A stretch of DNA of 64,000 nucleotides from contig NZ_BSUO01000001.1 in NCBI RefSeq assembly GCF_030161635.1, positions 1,593,199 through 1,657,198 on the forward strand, given 5' to 3'. Positions 34,422 to 44,523 of the stretch are shown here, in pieces. A program made the translations under genes and the position numbers. Every line of letters begins with the position of its first letter. Position 1 is the stretch's first letter. The DNA comes from Mobilicoccus caccae. GTDB taxonomy: Bacteria > Actinomycetota > Actinomycetes > Actinomycetales > Dermatophilaceae. Under the pieces are notes generated by a model. It saw nothing but the letters and a program-made list of their open reading frames with translations. It had not been told where the DNA came from and did not search any database.

Positions 34422-34939
34422 ATGGCCGTCATCGACTACGACCCCCGGAGCGCTTCGTCGCCGGGACCGTCGGCCCTCCCGGCCAGCGACAGTTCTACCT
34501 GCAGGCCAGCGGCGGTGGACGGGTGACCTCGGTCGCCCTGGAGAAGGCGCAGGTGGGGATCCTCGCGGAACGGGTCGTGGATCTGCTGGAGGAGTATGCG
34601 CCCGACGTCGGCATCGAGCTGATCCCGGACAACGCTCCTCTGGACATGCCGCTGGAGGAGGAGTTCACGGTCGGCACCATGCGCCTCGACTGGGACCCCG
34701 CCACGCGCCGCATGGTCCTGCACCTGGTGCCCATCGGCGAGGAGGTCGACGAGGACACCGACCTGGCCGACATCGACGTCGCCTGCCTGCGGGTCAGCCT
34801 GGACATCGCCGCCGCCCGCGCCTTCGCCGACCGCAGCGCCCGGGTCGTGGCCGCGGGCCGGCCGCCCTGCCCGTTCTGCGGCTCCCCGCTGGACCCGGCC
34901 GGACACGTGTGTCCCCGGGCCAACGGCTACAAGCGGTGA
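34422..34939 (+). CDS. DUF3090 family protein, apparent frameshift near start
   Basis: A conserved actinobacterial protein of 172 residues after repair. The family start is M-A-V-I-D followed by PPERFVAGTVGPPGQRQFYL; here the frame breaks in the C-run 34442-34446 after residue 7, and one added C restores it. Later features are VALEKAQVGILAERVVDLL and a C-terminal zinc-ribbon-like CPFCGSPLDPAGHVC. Function is unknown, but it is nearly always next to SCO1664-type and mshC genes. Its TGA overlaps the GTG of the next gene. Confidence 0.85.
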
Positions 34940-35823
34940 CGCCGGTCACGGCGGACGAGCTGGCCTCCACCGTCGCGGACCACGGCGTCGAGGTCGTCGG
35001 ACGGTTGCTCGACGCCTCGAACGTCGCGTTCTTCGCCACCACGGGCGACACCCCGGTGATCTACAAGCCGATCCGCGGCGAGCGGCCGCTGTGGGACTTT
35101 CCGACGGGTTGCCTGGCCCACCGCGAGCGGGCCTCGTTCCTGCTCGACCAGGCCGCCGGGTTCGGCATCGTCCCGCCGACGGTGTTGCACGACGGGCCGC
35201 TCGGGCCCGGGTCGGTGCAGTTCTGGGTCACCGATCCCGACGCGTTGCTCACGGGTGAGGAGACCGACCCGAGCGACGACCTCGTCGAGCTCGGCGACCT
35301 GGACGACAGCGATGTCGGCGACGACGGCGACGGTCAGGCGGCGCGGACGTTGTTCGTCCTGGCTCCGCCGGCGGAGTTGAGACCGCCGTGGCTGCCCGTG
35401 TTCACGGGGGAGTTGTCCGACGGGCGCGAGGTGGTGTTGGCGCACGCGGACTCCGGTGAGTTGCGGTCGGTCGCCGTGCTCGACGCCGTGCTCAACAACA
35501 GCGACCGCAAGGGCTCCCACCTGCTGCGATCCCCCGAGGGGCACCTGTGGGGCATCGACCAGGGGTTGTGCCTGCACGAGCAGCCGAAGCTGCGGACGGT
35601 CCTGTGGGGGTGGGCCGGGGAGCCGCTGCCGCCGGCCGACCTGGAACGGATCCACCGCCTGGCCGAGGCCCTGCGCGGCGAGGAGCTCATCGACGAACTC
35701 GGCGACCTCCTCACGACGCAGGAGCTCGGCGCGCTGACGCGGCGCGTCGACAGGCTCGTCGAGACCGGGCGTCACCCGACGCCCCAACCGGGCTGGCCGT
35801 CCGTCCCGTGGCCCGCTCTCTGA
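34936..35823 (+). CDS. SCO1664 family protein (kinase-like fold)
   Basis: A 295-residue protein of the actinobacterial SCO1664 family, distantly related to phosphatidylinositol-3/4-kinase-like and HipA-like folds. [15 protein letters not shown] supplies the ATP-contact lysine. The catalytic loop is [17 protein letters not shown] and the metal-binding motif is [11 protein letters not shown]. An acidic insertion (about residues 105-130) is variable. The GTG overlaps the DUF3090 stop codon. Its substrate is unknown; its constant link to DUF3090 and mshC suggests a shared pathway, perhaps around mycothiol. Confidence 0.85.
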   Translation: MTPVTADELASTVADHGVEVVGRLLDASNVAFFATTGDTPVIYKPIRGERPLWDFPTGCLAHRERASFLLDQAAGFGIVPPTVLHDGPLGPGSVQFWVTDPDALLTGEETDPSDDLVELGDLDDSDVGDDGDGQAARTLFVLAPPAELRPPWLPVFTGELSDGREVVLAHADSGELRSVAVLDAVLNNSDRKGSHLLRSPEGHLWGIDQGLCLHEQPKLRTVLWGWAGEPLPPADLERIHRLAEALRGEELIDELGDLLTTQELGALTRRVDRLVETGRHPTPQPGWPSVPWPAL

Positions 35824-35826
35824 GGT

Positions 35827-35848
35827 GGTCGGTGGTGCCGACTACGAT
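35827..35848 (+). promoter_or_regulatory. Candidate PafBC-type promoter of mshC
   Basis: GGTCGGTG, 8 bases, then TACGAT (35843-35848), and GTG 6 bases later. The upstream element differs by one central base from the TTGTCRGTG consensus, but the 8-base spacing is exact. It overlaps the end of the preceding gene. Confidence 0.4.
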
Positions 35849-35854
35849 CACGCC

Positions 35855-37118
35855 GTGATCGCCTGGCCCGCACCCGACCGTGTCCCCCTACCCGGCGAGG
35901 GGGAGATCCCGACCATCCACGACACGCAGACGGACAGTCGTCGGCGGCTCCGCGTCGACGGCGGCTCGGCCGGCGTGTACGTGTGCGGGATCACCCCCTA
36001 CGACGCGACGCACATGGGCCACGCGGCCACCTACGTGACGGTCGATCTGCTCAACCGGGCGCTGCTCGACGCCGGCGCGGAGGTGCGTTTCGTCCAGAAC
36101 GTCACCGACGTCGACGATCCGCTGCTGGAACGCGCGAAGCGTGACGGTGTGGACTGGCGTGATCTGGCGGCCTCGGAGATCCAGCTCTTCCGCGACGACA
36201 TGACGGCGCTGTCGGTCATCCCCCGGACCACTTCGTCGGTGTCGTCGAGAGCGTCGACCTCATCGGCCGCGACGTCGTGGCGCTGCTGGAGTCCGGCGCG
36301 GCCTACCGCATCGGTGTGGCCGACGACTCCGGCGAGGGACAGGACGACGTCTACCTCGACCTCGGGCAGCGCGAGGACTTCGGTCGCTCCAGCCGCTTCA
36401 CCCGAGAGCAGATGGATGAGGTCTTCGCCGACCGCGGTGGCGATCCCGACCGCGTCGGCAAACGCGACCATCTCGACCCGCTGCTCTGGCGCGCGGCCCG
36501 CGAGGGGAGCCGTCCTGGCAGGTCCCGGGCCTGCCCGAGGGACGCCCCGGGTGGCACATCGAGTGCTCGACGATCGCGACGCGGTACCTCGGCACCCACT
36601 TCACGGTGCAGTGCGGCGGCACCGACCTCGTGTTCCCCCACCACGAGATGAGCGCGGTCCAGGTGTCGGCGCTCTACGGCGAGGGGGCGTTCGCCGACGC
36701 CTACCTGCACCAGGCCATGGTGGGGTTGGACGGCGAGAAGATGAGCAAGTCCAAGGGCAACCTCGTGCTCGTCTCGCGGCTGCGCGCCGAGGGCGAGGAC
36801 CCCGCCGCCATCCGCCTGCTCCTGCTGGCCCACCACTACCGCACCCCGTGGGACTGGACCGACGAGGGCTTCGAGGCGGCTCGCGAACGCCTGGCCCGGT
36901 GGCGGTGGGCCGACGTGCGCACCCGGGAGGTCGTGGGCGGTCTCGGAACGGCCACGGGGCTGCTGGCCACCGTGCGGACGCACCTGGCCGACGACCTCGA
37001 CACCCCGGCCGCGTTGGCCGCGATCGACGCCTGGGTCGAGCAGGGCGCCGACCCGGCGGACCTGGGCGAGGCTCCGCTGGCCGACATCGTCGGAACACTG
37101 CTGGGCGTCCGCCTCTGA
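35855..37118 (+). CDS. mshC: Cysteine--1-D-myo-inosityl 2-amino-2-deoxy-alpha-D-glucopyranoside ligase MshC, two apparent frameshifts
   Basis: ATP-dependent ligase joining cysteine to GlcN-Ins in mycothiol synthesis, a cysteinyl-tRNA-synthetase relative. The N-terminus [14 protein letters not shown] is MshC-specific. [20 protein letters not shown] carries the zinc Cys and the HMGH form of the HIGH motif; [15 protein letters not shown] holds further zinc ligands; KMSKSKGN is the KMSKS loop. It lacks the long anticodon-binding region of CysS. The frame breaks at 36220-36224 and 36504-36507; one base added at each gives 421 residues with all motifs in one frame. It shows the cell makes mycothiol. 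Confidence 0.9.
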
Positions 37119-37131
37119 GGTCGAGCCGAGA

Positions 37132-37983
37132 TCAGCCCTGGGGTTCGTCCCCGCGGCGTCGCAGGTACCGCTCGAACTCGCGGGCGATGGCGTCGCCGGA
37201 GGCCTCCGGGCGATCGGCGGTGTCCTGCGCGGACTCCAGCGCCTGCACGTACTCGGCGATCTCGTCGTCGGAGCCGGCCAGCTCGTCGACGCCGCGCTCC
37301 CACGCGCGGGCCAGGTCGTCGAGTTCTCCCTGCGGCAGCGGCACGTCGAGGATCTCCTCGAGGCGACCGAGCAGGGCCAGCGTCGCCTTGGGGGAGTTGT
37401 GCCCGCCCGCGTAGTGCGGCACGGAGACCCAGATGGAGACGCACGGCAGGTCCGACTGCGCCGCGGCGTCGGCCAGCACGCCGACGATGCCGGTGTGGCC
37501 CTCGTAGGTGTTGGGTTCGAGGTCGTGGCGCTCGAGGAGCTCGGGGTCCTCGGCCGTGGTGAAGACCGGGCACGGACGCGTGTGCGGCACGTCGGCCAGC
37601 AGCGCCCCCAGGCACACGAGCATCTCGGCGCCGACCTCGTGCGCGAGGGTGAGGAGTTCGACGACGAAGGAACGCCACCGCTGGGAGGGTTCGATGCCCT
37701 CGATGAGGAGCACGTCGCGACCGAAACCCGTCTCGGTGGCCAGCAGGACGCGGGTCGTCGGCCAGGTGATGCGTCGCGTGCCCTCGTGGAAGGCGACGTG
37801 GGGGCGGTTGACCTGGAAGTCGTAGTAGTCCTCGGGGTCCACGGCGGCCACCGGCTCGGCTCCCCACGCCTCCGCCAGGTGTCCGATCACCGACGAGGCG
37901 GCCTCACCCGCGTCGTTCCATCCCTCGAACGCCGCGACGACGATCGGGCGACGCAGCTCGGGAATGTCCTCGACCTCGATCAT
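37132..37983 (-). CDS. PAC2 family protein
   Basis: A 283-residue protein of the PAC2 (proteasome assembly chaperone-like) family widespread in actinobacteria. Hallmarks are [51 protein letters not shown] and THTRPCPV-like [12 protein letters not shown], then GHTGIVGVL and [18 protein letters not shown]. The relation to proteasome chaperones is by fold only and does not show that a proteasome is present. It lies convergent with mshC and divergent from metH; linkage to mshC is conserved in other actinobacteria. Confidence 0.9.
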   Translation of the reverse strand: MIEVEDIPELRRPIVVAAFEGWNDAGEAASSVIGHLAEAWGAEPVAAVDPEDYYDFQVNRPHVAFHEGTRRITWPTTRVLLATETGFGRDVLLIEGIEPSQRWRSFVVELLTLAHEVGAEMLVCLGALLADVPHTRPCPVFTTAEDPELLERHDLEPNTYEGHTGIVGVLADAAAQSDLPCVSIWVSVPHYAGGHNSPKATLALLGRLEEILDVPLPQGELDDLARAWERGVDELAGSDDEIAEYVQALESAQDTADRPEASGDAIAREFERYLRRRGDEPQG

Positions 37984-38030
37984 GCGCGGCTCACTTCGCT
38001 CATCGGTCCAGACTACGGGGCGTCGGGGGG

Positions 38031-38053
38031 TTGTCGGCGCAGGGAACTAGCAT
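38031..38053 (+). promoter_or_regulatory. Candidate PafBC-type promoter of metH
   Basis: TTGTCGGCG (38031-38039), 8 bases, then TAGCAT (38048-38053). The upstream element has one mismatch to TTGTCRGTG. Transcription would start near 38060, giving a leader of about 50 bases with a CGGCCG-TGCTT-CGGCCG hairpin (38071-38087). Confidence 0.4.
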
Positions 38054-38111
38054 GGGGTCGATTCGCAACCCGGCCGTGCTTCGGCCGCAACACCGACGTG
38101 AGGTCCCACCT

Positions 38112-41100
38112 GTGAGCAGCCGCTCCGATCAGTTCCGTGCACTCCTGTCCCAACGCGTGATCGTCGCCGACGGCGCGATGGGCACCATGCTCCAGGCGGC
38201 AGACCCGTCGATGGAGGACTTCCAACAGCTCGAGGGCTGCAACGAGATCCTCAACGTCACCCGCCCCGACATCGTGCGAGCCGTGCACGAGGAGTACCTC
38301 GCGGTGGGTGTCGACGCGATCGAGACCAACACCTTCGGCGCCAATCTGCCCAACCTGGCCGAGTACGACATCCCCGAGCGCATCGAGGAGTTGGCCGAGG
38401 CCGGTGCCCGGATCGCGCGGGAGGCCGCCGACGGCTACTCCACGGAGGACAAGCCGCGGTTCGTCCTGGGGTCGATGGGTCCCGGCACCAAGCTGCCCTC
38501 GCTGCTCCACGCCCCCTACGCCGATCTGCGCGACGCCTACGAGAAGTGCGCCCGCGGCCTGGTCAACGGCGGCGCGGACGCGCTGCTCATCGAGACGTGT
38601 CAGGACGTGCTGCAGGCCAAGGCCGCGGTCGTCGGGTCCAAGCGGGCCCTCACCGAGCTGGGCGAGGACGTGCCGATCATCGTGTCGGTCACCGTGGAGA
38701 CCACGGGCACGATGCTCATGGGCACCGAGATCGCCGCCGCGCTCACGGCCCTCGAGCCGCTCGGCATCGACATGATCTCGCTCAACTGTGCCACCGGCCC
38801 GGCCGAGATGAGCGAGCACCTGCGGCACCTCTCCCAGAACGCGACGATCGCGGTGGGCTGCCTTCCCAACGCGGGTCTGCCGCAGCTGGGCAAGGACGGC
38901 GCGGTCTACCCGCTCTCCCCGGCCGAGTTGGCCGAGGCGCACACGACGTTCGTCAAGGACTACGGGCTCTCGCTCGTCGGCGGCTGCTGCGGCACCACCC
39001 CCGAGCACCTGGCCGCGGTCGTCGAGGCGGTCGGCGGCATGCCCGTCACGCCGCGCCGGCCCACGCCCGAGGCCGGCGTGGCCTCCTCTACACGGCGGTG
39101 CCGTTCCGGCAGGACGCGAGCTTCCTCGCCATCGGCGAGCGCACCAACGCCAACGGCTCCAAGGCGTTCCGCGAGGCGATGCTCGCGCAGGACTGGGACC
39201 AGTGCGTCGAGATCGCCAAGATCCAGACGCGCGAGGGTTCTCACCTGCTCGACGTGTGCGTCGACTACGTGGGTCGCGACGGCGCGGGCGACATGAGCGA
39301 ACTCGTCAGCCGCCTGGCCACCAACAGCACGCTGCCCCTCGTGCTCGACTCCACCGAGCCCGCAGTGGTCGAGGCCGGCCTGGAGCGCATGGGCGGACGC
39401 GCGGTCATCAACTCGGTCAACTACGAGGACGGCGACGGCCCCGAGTCGCGCTTCGCGCGCATGATGGCGCTGGTCAAGGAGCACGGCTCGGCCGTGGTGG
39501 CCCTGACCATCGACGAGAACGGGCAGGCGCGCAGCCGCGAGCACAAGGTCGAGGTCGCCTCCCGACTCATCGAGGCCCTCACCGGTGAGTGGGGGATGCG
39601 GGTGGAGGACATCATCGTCGACGCCCTCACCTTCCCCATCGCCACCGGTCAGGAGGAGACGCGGCGCGACGGCATCGAGACCATCGAGGCCATCCGCGAG
39701 ATCACGACGCGTTACCCCGGGGTGCAGACCACGCTCGGCGTCTCCAACGTCAGCTTCGGTCTCAAACCGGCCGCCCGCGTCGTGCTCAACTCGGTGTTCC
39801 TCGACGAGTGCGTCAAGGCGGGGCTGAGCAGCGCCATCGTCAACGCGGCCAAGATCCTGCCGATCGCGCGCATCGGGGAGGACCAGTACAAGGTCGCCCT
39901 CGACCTCGTGCACGACCGGCGTGAGTGGGCCGGCGAGCCCGGCGAGAGCGAGTGCACCTACGACCCGCTGCAGCGCATGCTCGAGCTGTTCGAGGGCGTC
40001 GACTCCGCCTCGCTCAAGGCCTCCAAGGCCGAGGAGCTCAAGGCCCTCCCGCTGGAGGAGCGGCTCTCCCAGCGCATCATCGACGGTGAGCGTCAGGGCC
40101 TGGACGTCGACCTCGACGAGGCGGTCGCGGCCGGCACCCCCGCCCTGCAGATCATCAACGACCACCTGCTCGCGGGCATGAAGGTCGTCGGCGACCGCTT
40201 CGGTGCGGGCACCATGCAGCTGCCGTTCGTGCTGCAGAGCGCCGAGACGATGAAGGCCGCCGTCGCCCACCTCGAACCGGTCATCGAGGAGCAGGTCAAC
40301 GCCGAGGGCGGGGGTGCCCGCCAGGCCAAGGCCAAGGTGCTGCTCGCCACGGTCAAGGGCGATGTGCACGACATCGGCAAGAACCTCGTCGACATCATCC
40401 TGTCCAACAACGGCTACGACGTCGTCAACATCGGCATCAAGAAGACGGTCAACGAGATCATCGACGCCGCGCAGGATCACGGTGTCGACGCGGTCGGCAT
40501 GAGTGGTCTCCTGGTCAAGTCCACCGTCGTCATGAAGGACAACCTCGAGGAGTTCAACAAGCGGGGTCTGGCCGAGAAGTGGCCGGTGCTGCTCGGCGGT
40601 GCGGCCCTGACGCGCGCCTACGTCGAGCAGGACCTCGCCGAGATCTACGACGGCCACGTGCGTTACGCCCGTGACGCCTTCGAGGGCCTGCGTCTCATGG
40701 ATGCCATCGCGGCGGCCAAGAACGACCCCTCGCTCGACCTGGCCGAGGCCCTGCCCGAGCTGCGCAAGCGGCGGGTGCGGGCTCGTCCGAGCGACTCGGG
40801 CGACGGTCCTGACACCACCGACACCACCCGCTCGGAGGTGGCGCGTCTGGAGACGGTGCCGACGCCGCCGTTCTGGGGGACCCGCATCGTCAAGGGCATC
40901 GCCCTGTCCGACTACGCGGCCTACCTCGACGAGCGCGCGACGTTCCTCGGCCAGTGGGGCCTCAAGCCCACGCGTGGCGCCGAGGGGCCCGGGTACGACG
41001 AGCTCGTCGAGACCGAGGGACGCCCGCGGTTGCGGATGTGGCTGGACCGCATCAAGACCGAGGAGATCATGCAGCCGGCCGTCGTCTACGGCTACTTCCC

Positions 41101-41704
41101 GTGCTACAGCACCGGCAACGACCTCGTCGTCCTCTGGCACGAGGACGGGACGCACACGGTCGACGGCGCCGAGGTCAGCCACACCAAGGGTGAGGAACGC
41201 GCGCGGTTCACGTTCCCGCGGCAGACGCGCGACCGCCGGCTCGACCTGGCGGACTTCTTCAAGGACCAGGAGGCGTACGAGGCCGACGGGGTTCCCGACG
41301 TCATCGCCTTCCAGCTCGTGACGATGGGCGCGCACGTCAGCGAGGTGACGGCCGGTCTCTACGCCGAGAACGCCTACCGCGACTACCTCGAACTGCACGG
41401 GCTGTCGGTGCAGCTCACCGAGGCGCTGGCCGAGATGTGGCACGCCCGGGTGCGCGACGAGCTGGGGATCGGCGATCCGGACTCGCTCGGCCTCGACGAG
41501 ATCCTCGACGTCAAGTTCCGCGGTTGCCGGTACTCCTTCGGCTACCCGGCCTGCCCGGAGCTGGAGGACCGCGCGACGCTCGTGCGTCTGCTCGAGCCCG
41601 AACGCATCGGCGTGGAGCTGTCCGAGGAGTTGCAGCTTCACCCGGAGCAGTCGACCGACGCCCTGGTGGTGCACCACCCCGCGGCCTCCTACTTCAAGGT
41701 GTGA
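38112..41704 (+). CDS. metH: Cobalamin-dependent methionine synthase MetH, apparent frameshift
   Basis: Methyltransferase that transfers the 5-methyl-THF methyl group to homocysteine through cobalamin. After repair it has 1197 residues and the full domain order. The homocysteine domain has GAMGTMLQAADPSMEDF, and zinc Cys in LNCATGP and VGGCCGTTPEH. The pterin domain has IGERTNANGSKAF, and the B12 domain has the histidine ligand motif VKGDVHDIGKNLVDIIL. The activation domain includes RIKTEEIMQPAVVYGYFP and FRGCRYSFGYPACPEL. One base is missing in the short C-run 39085-39086 between the first two domains. GTG 38112 has GAGGT upstream. No cobalamin riboswitch is visible in the short leader. Confidence 0.93.
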
Positions 41705-41706
41705 GT

Positions 41707-42371
41707 ATGACCGACGGAACGCGACTGCCCGCCGCGGTCCTGTGGGACATGGACGGCACCCTCATCGACACCGAGCCGTACTGGGAGCGCAACGAGCGCG
41801 CCCTGGTCGAGTCCTACGGCGGGGTGTGGACCAAGGAGAACGCGCTGGCGTTGGTCGGCAACCCCCTGGAGGTGTCGGCGCAGTACATCCGCGCCCACAG
41901 CCCGGTCACGCTGCCCGAACGCGAGATCACGCTGCGGATGCAGAGCGGCGTCATCGACCTCATGCGGGAGCGGTTGCCGTGGCGTCCGGGGGCCTACCCC
42001 TGCTCACCGCCCTGCGTGCGGCCGGTGTGCCGTGTGCCCTGGTCACGATGTCGTGGCGGCCGATGGTCGACGTGCTGCTGGAGGCGTTGCCGGAGGACAC
42101 CTTCGGCTCCGTGGTCACCGGCGACACCGTCACCGAGGGCAAGCCCCACCCGGAGTCCTACCTGCGGGCCATCGACGAACTCGGCGTCCCCGCGGGCGAG
42201 TGCGTGGCCATCGAGGACAGCCGTTCCGGGGTGGGGGCCGCCCTGGCCTCGGGGGCCCGCACGATCGCGGTGCCGCATCTGGTCGAGATCCCCGCCGCCC
42301 CCGGCCTGGCCACGGTGCGCACCCTGGAGGGCGTGACCCCGGAGGATCTGTGGACGCTGTCCGCGGCGTGA
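41707..42371 (+). CDS. HAD family hydrolase (beta-phosphoglucomutase-like), apparent frameshift
   Basis: HAD phosphatase of 221 residues when repaired. Motif I is VLWDMDGTLIDTEPYW, motif II lies in CALVTMSWRP, motif III in VTEGKPHPESYLRA and motif IV in AIEDSRSGVGAAL, with a small helical cap between I and II. This is the subfamily of sugar-phosphate phosphatases and mutases; substrate unknown. The frame breaks at the G-run 41988-41992; one added G gives GGLPLLTALRAAGVPC. It starts two bases after the metH stop and its own stop overlaps the next GTG, so metH, this gene and the next form one translational unit. Confidence 0.87.
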
Positions 42372-43332
42372 GTCCCGCCCTCCGGCGGGTCTCGGTGCGG
42401 CGCAGGCTCCCCGGCGGTGAGGTCGGCGACGTCGTCGGCCACCTGCTCGAGGAGACGAAGGACTCCTGGAGCATCCTGCCCGAGGATCGCCCGGCGATCG
42501 TCGTCCCCCGGGCCGACGTCGTCGCGTGGCGTGAGGTGCCGCCCCGCGCCGTGCGGCCCTCGAGCAGCGCGGGGGACGTGTCGCGTCTGCTCGCCACGCA
42601 CTGGCCCGGCACCGAGACGGCACGGTTGGGCGGCTGGCTGCTGCGCGCCGGTGGGGGATTCACCAAGCGCGCCAACTCGGCCCTGACCGACGGCGACCCG
42701 GGCTGCGCACGCGGCGAGGCCCTCGAGCTCGTCCGCGCGTGGTACGCCGAGCGGGGGATGCTGCCCCACCTGTCCGTCCTGGGCGGGCCGACCGAGCGCG
42801 CCGAGGACCCTGGGTGGGTGGCCTTCGACGAGACGCTCGTCCTCGCCTGCGACCTGCGCCGTCTCTCTTCGGGCCCCGGTCTGCCGGAGCACGTGCGCCT
42901 GGAGGTGGACGCGGCGCCGCAGGAGGACTGGCTCGACGTCTGGCGCTCAGGGATCGGGCGGGGGAGGTCGAGTACGCCGTCCTCACCGCCGCGCCCGCCC
43001 GCTACCTCCTGCTCCGTGCGGGCACACAGGGTGTCGCGTGCGCGCGGCTCGGGACCGGTCGGCGATGGGCCCACGTCTCCTGCGTCGAGGTCCGGCCGGA
43101 GGCGCGGGGCGCCGGACTCGCCCGCGGGCTGATGTCGGCCGCGATCTCCGAGGCGACCGCGAACTCGACCTCCACCTCGATGTCCACCACGACGACCGGT
43201 CCGAGGGTCGAACCGGCGTCGTTCGCCGCGGTCGAGGTCGAGGCCGACAACGCGCCCGCGCGCCGGCTCTACGAGACCATGGGGTTCGCACTGCACCACC
43301 GCTACCACTACCGGCGCCCCGTCGGCCCGTAG
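42368..43332 (+). CDS. GNAT acetyltransferase (cg3035/Rv0428c-like), apparent frameshift
   Basis: A protein of 321 residues when repaired: an N-terminal domain (RVSVRRRLPGGEVGDVVGHL, a beta-barrel seen in this subfamily), a middle GGWLLRAGGGFTKRANSAL and a C-terminal GNAT domain with the acetyl-CoA loop VRPEARGAGLARGLM and NAPARRLYETMGF. It matches the actinobacterial Rv0428c-type acetyltransferases. The frame breaks at the G-run 42950-42952; one added G gives RSGDRAGEVEYAVL. GTG overlaps the preceding TGA. Substrate unknown. Confidence 0.83.
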
Positions 43333-43346
43333 AAGGAGTCCGACCG

Positions 43347-44477
43347 ATGACGACGATCGACGCTCCTCGCGGGTGGCGCCTGGGCGCACCCGGCGGCGTG
43401 CCGATCCACCTGTCCGCCACCTGGCCGATCCTCGTCATCGTCATCGTCGTGTCGTTCGGGCCGCAGGTCGCGCGGGCGGTGCCGGGCCTGGGCGCGCTCG
43501 GTGCGTACGTCGTCGCGGCGGTGTACGCCGGGCTCCTCATGGTCTCGGTCCTCGCGCACGAGGGCGCCCACGCCGCGGGCGCGCGTGCCATGGGGGCCCG
43601 GGTCGGGTACATCGTCATCGACGGGTTCGGTGGGCACACCACGTATGAGGCCTCGCGGCTCACGCCGGCGCGGTCGGCGTTGATCGCGGTCGTGGGTCCG
43701 CTGGCCAACGGCGCGCTGGCCGCCGCCGGGTGGTTCCTGCTCCCTCTGCTGCCCGAGGGGGTTCCGCGGCTGCTGGGGATCGCCTTCGTGCTCACCAACG
43801 GCATCGTGGGGGCGTTCAACCTGGTCCCGGGGCACCCGCTCGACGGCGGCCACCTCCTCGACGCCCTCGTGTGGCAGGTGACCGGTCGTCGCGACCTGGG
43901 GATGCTCGTGTCCGGGTGGGCCGGGCGTCTGGTCGTCGTCGCGCTCGTCGGGTGGCTCGTCGTCGCGCCGCTCCTGGCGGGTGACCGCCCCTCCTTCCTC
44001 ATCTTGGCCTGGACCGGACTCATCGGGGCGATGCTCTGGTCGGGCGCGTCGCAGGCGGTCCGCACGGGCCGCGACATGGGGGCCTATCACCGGATCGATC
44101 TGCCGAGCGTGATGTCGCCGGTCCTGGTGGTGCACGAGCAGGACTCCCTGGACGTGGTGGCCCGCCGGGTGGAGGAGACGCGGTCGCGCACGGGCCTGAC
44201 CCCGGTCGTGCTGGTGGAGTCCGACGAGGGCGTGGGTCTGCTGGCGGGGGTGGACGAGGGCACGCCTGCTGGGACTCCGGCGGGGCGGTTCACCGACCCG
44301 CTGCCCCCGGGTTGGTCGGTCGACGTCGACACGATGCCCTCGGTGGCGGCGATCGTCGACCACATGCACGCACGGTCGGTGTCGATGGTCGTGCTCCGCC
44401 GGGGTGAGGAACCGGTCGGTGCCGTGACGGCCTCGGCGGTCCGCGCCGCCCTGACCCGCGCGGGCGCGGCGAGCTGA
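43347..44477 (+). CDS. Site-2 protease family (M50) zinc metalloprotease with CBS-like C-terminal region
   Basis: Intramembrane metalloprotease of 376 residues. About six membrane helices carry the HExxH motif in VLAHEGAHAAGARAMG (near residue 73) and the second zinc motif NLVPGHPLDGGHLLDALV (near residue 157). The cytoplasmic C-terminus has two CBS-like segments (SPVLVVHEQDSLDVVARRV and DTMPSVAAIVDHMHARSV), an arrangement typical of SpoIVFB/Rip-type proteases that may sense nucleotides. It likely cleaves membrane-bound anti-sigma factors or signal-peptide remnants; the substrate is unknown. AGAAGGAG sits 8 bases before the ATG. Confidence 0.9.
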   Translation: MTTIDAPRGWRLGAPGGVPIHLSATWPILVIVIVVSFGPQVARAVPGLGALGAYVVAAVYAGLLMVSVLAHEGAHAAGARAMGARVGYIVIDGFGGHTTYEASRLTPARSALIAVVGPLANGALAAAGWFLLPLLPEGVPRLLGIAFVLTNGIVGAFNLVPGHPLDGGHLLDALVWQVTGRRDLGMLVSGWAGRLVVVALVGWLVVAPLLAGDRPSFLILAWTGLIGAMLWSGASQAVRTGRDMGAYHRIDLPSVMSPVLVVHEQDSLDVVARRVEETRSRTGLTPVVLVESDEGVGLLAGVDEGTPAGTPAGRFTDPLPPGWSVDVDTMPSVAAIVDHMHARSVSMVVLRRGEEPVGAVTASAVRAALTRAGAAS

Positions 44478-44493
44478 CGAGCCGCCGATGGGC

Positions 44494-44515
44494 TGTCGGT
44501 GGCAGGACCTAGACT
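44494..44515 (+). promoter_or_regulatory. PafBC-type DNA-damage promoter of trmI-arc
   Basis: TGTCGGTG (44494-44501), 8 bases, TAGACT (44510-44515), and ATG 8 bases later. This matches TTGTCRGTG-N8-TAnnnT except the first T. It would place arc, the Pup-dependent ATPase, under damage control. Confidence 0.65.
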
Positions 44516-44523
44516 CGGGGACC

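Noticed and set aside
37132..37983. PAC2 protein as evidence for a proteasome
   Set aside because: Bacterial PAC2-family proteins share only the fold with eukaryotic proteasome chaperones and are common in species without proteasomes.
37984..38111. Cobalamin riboswitch upstream of metH
   Set aside because: The likely transcribed leader is only about 50 bases and has just one 6-bp hairpin; none of the cobalamin aptamer segments are present.
38960..41677. Minus-strand open frame of 905 codons opposite metH
   Set aside because: Shadow of metH; its residues are those expected from antisense of GC-biased codons and no domain is seen.
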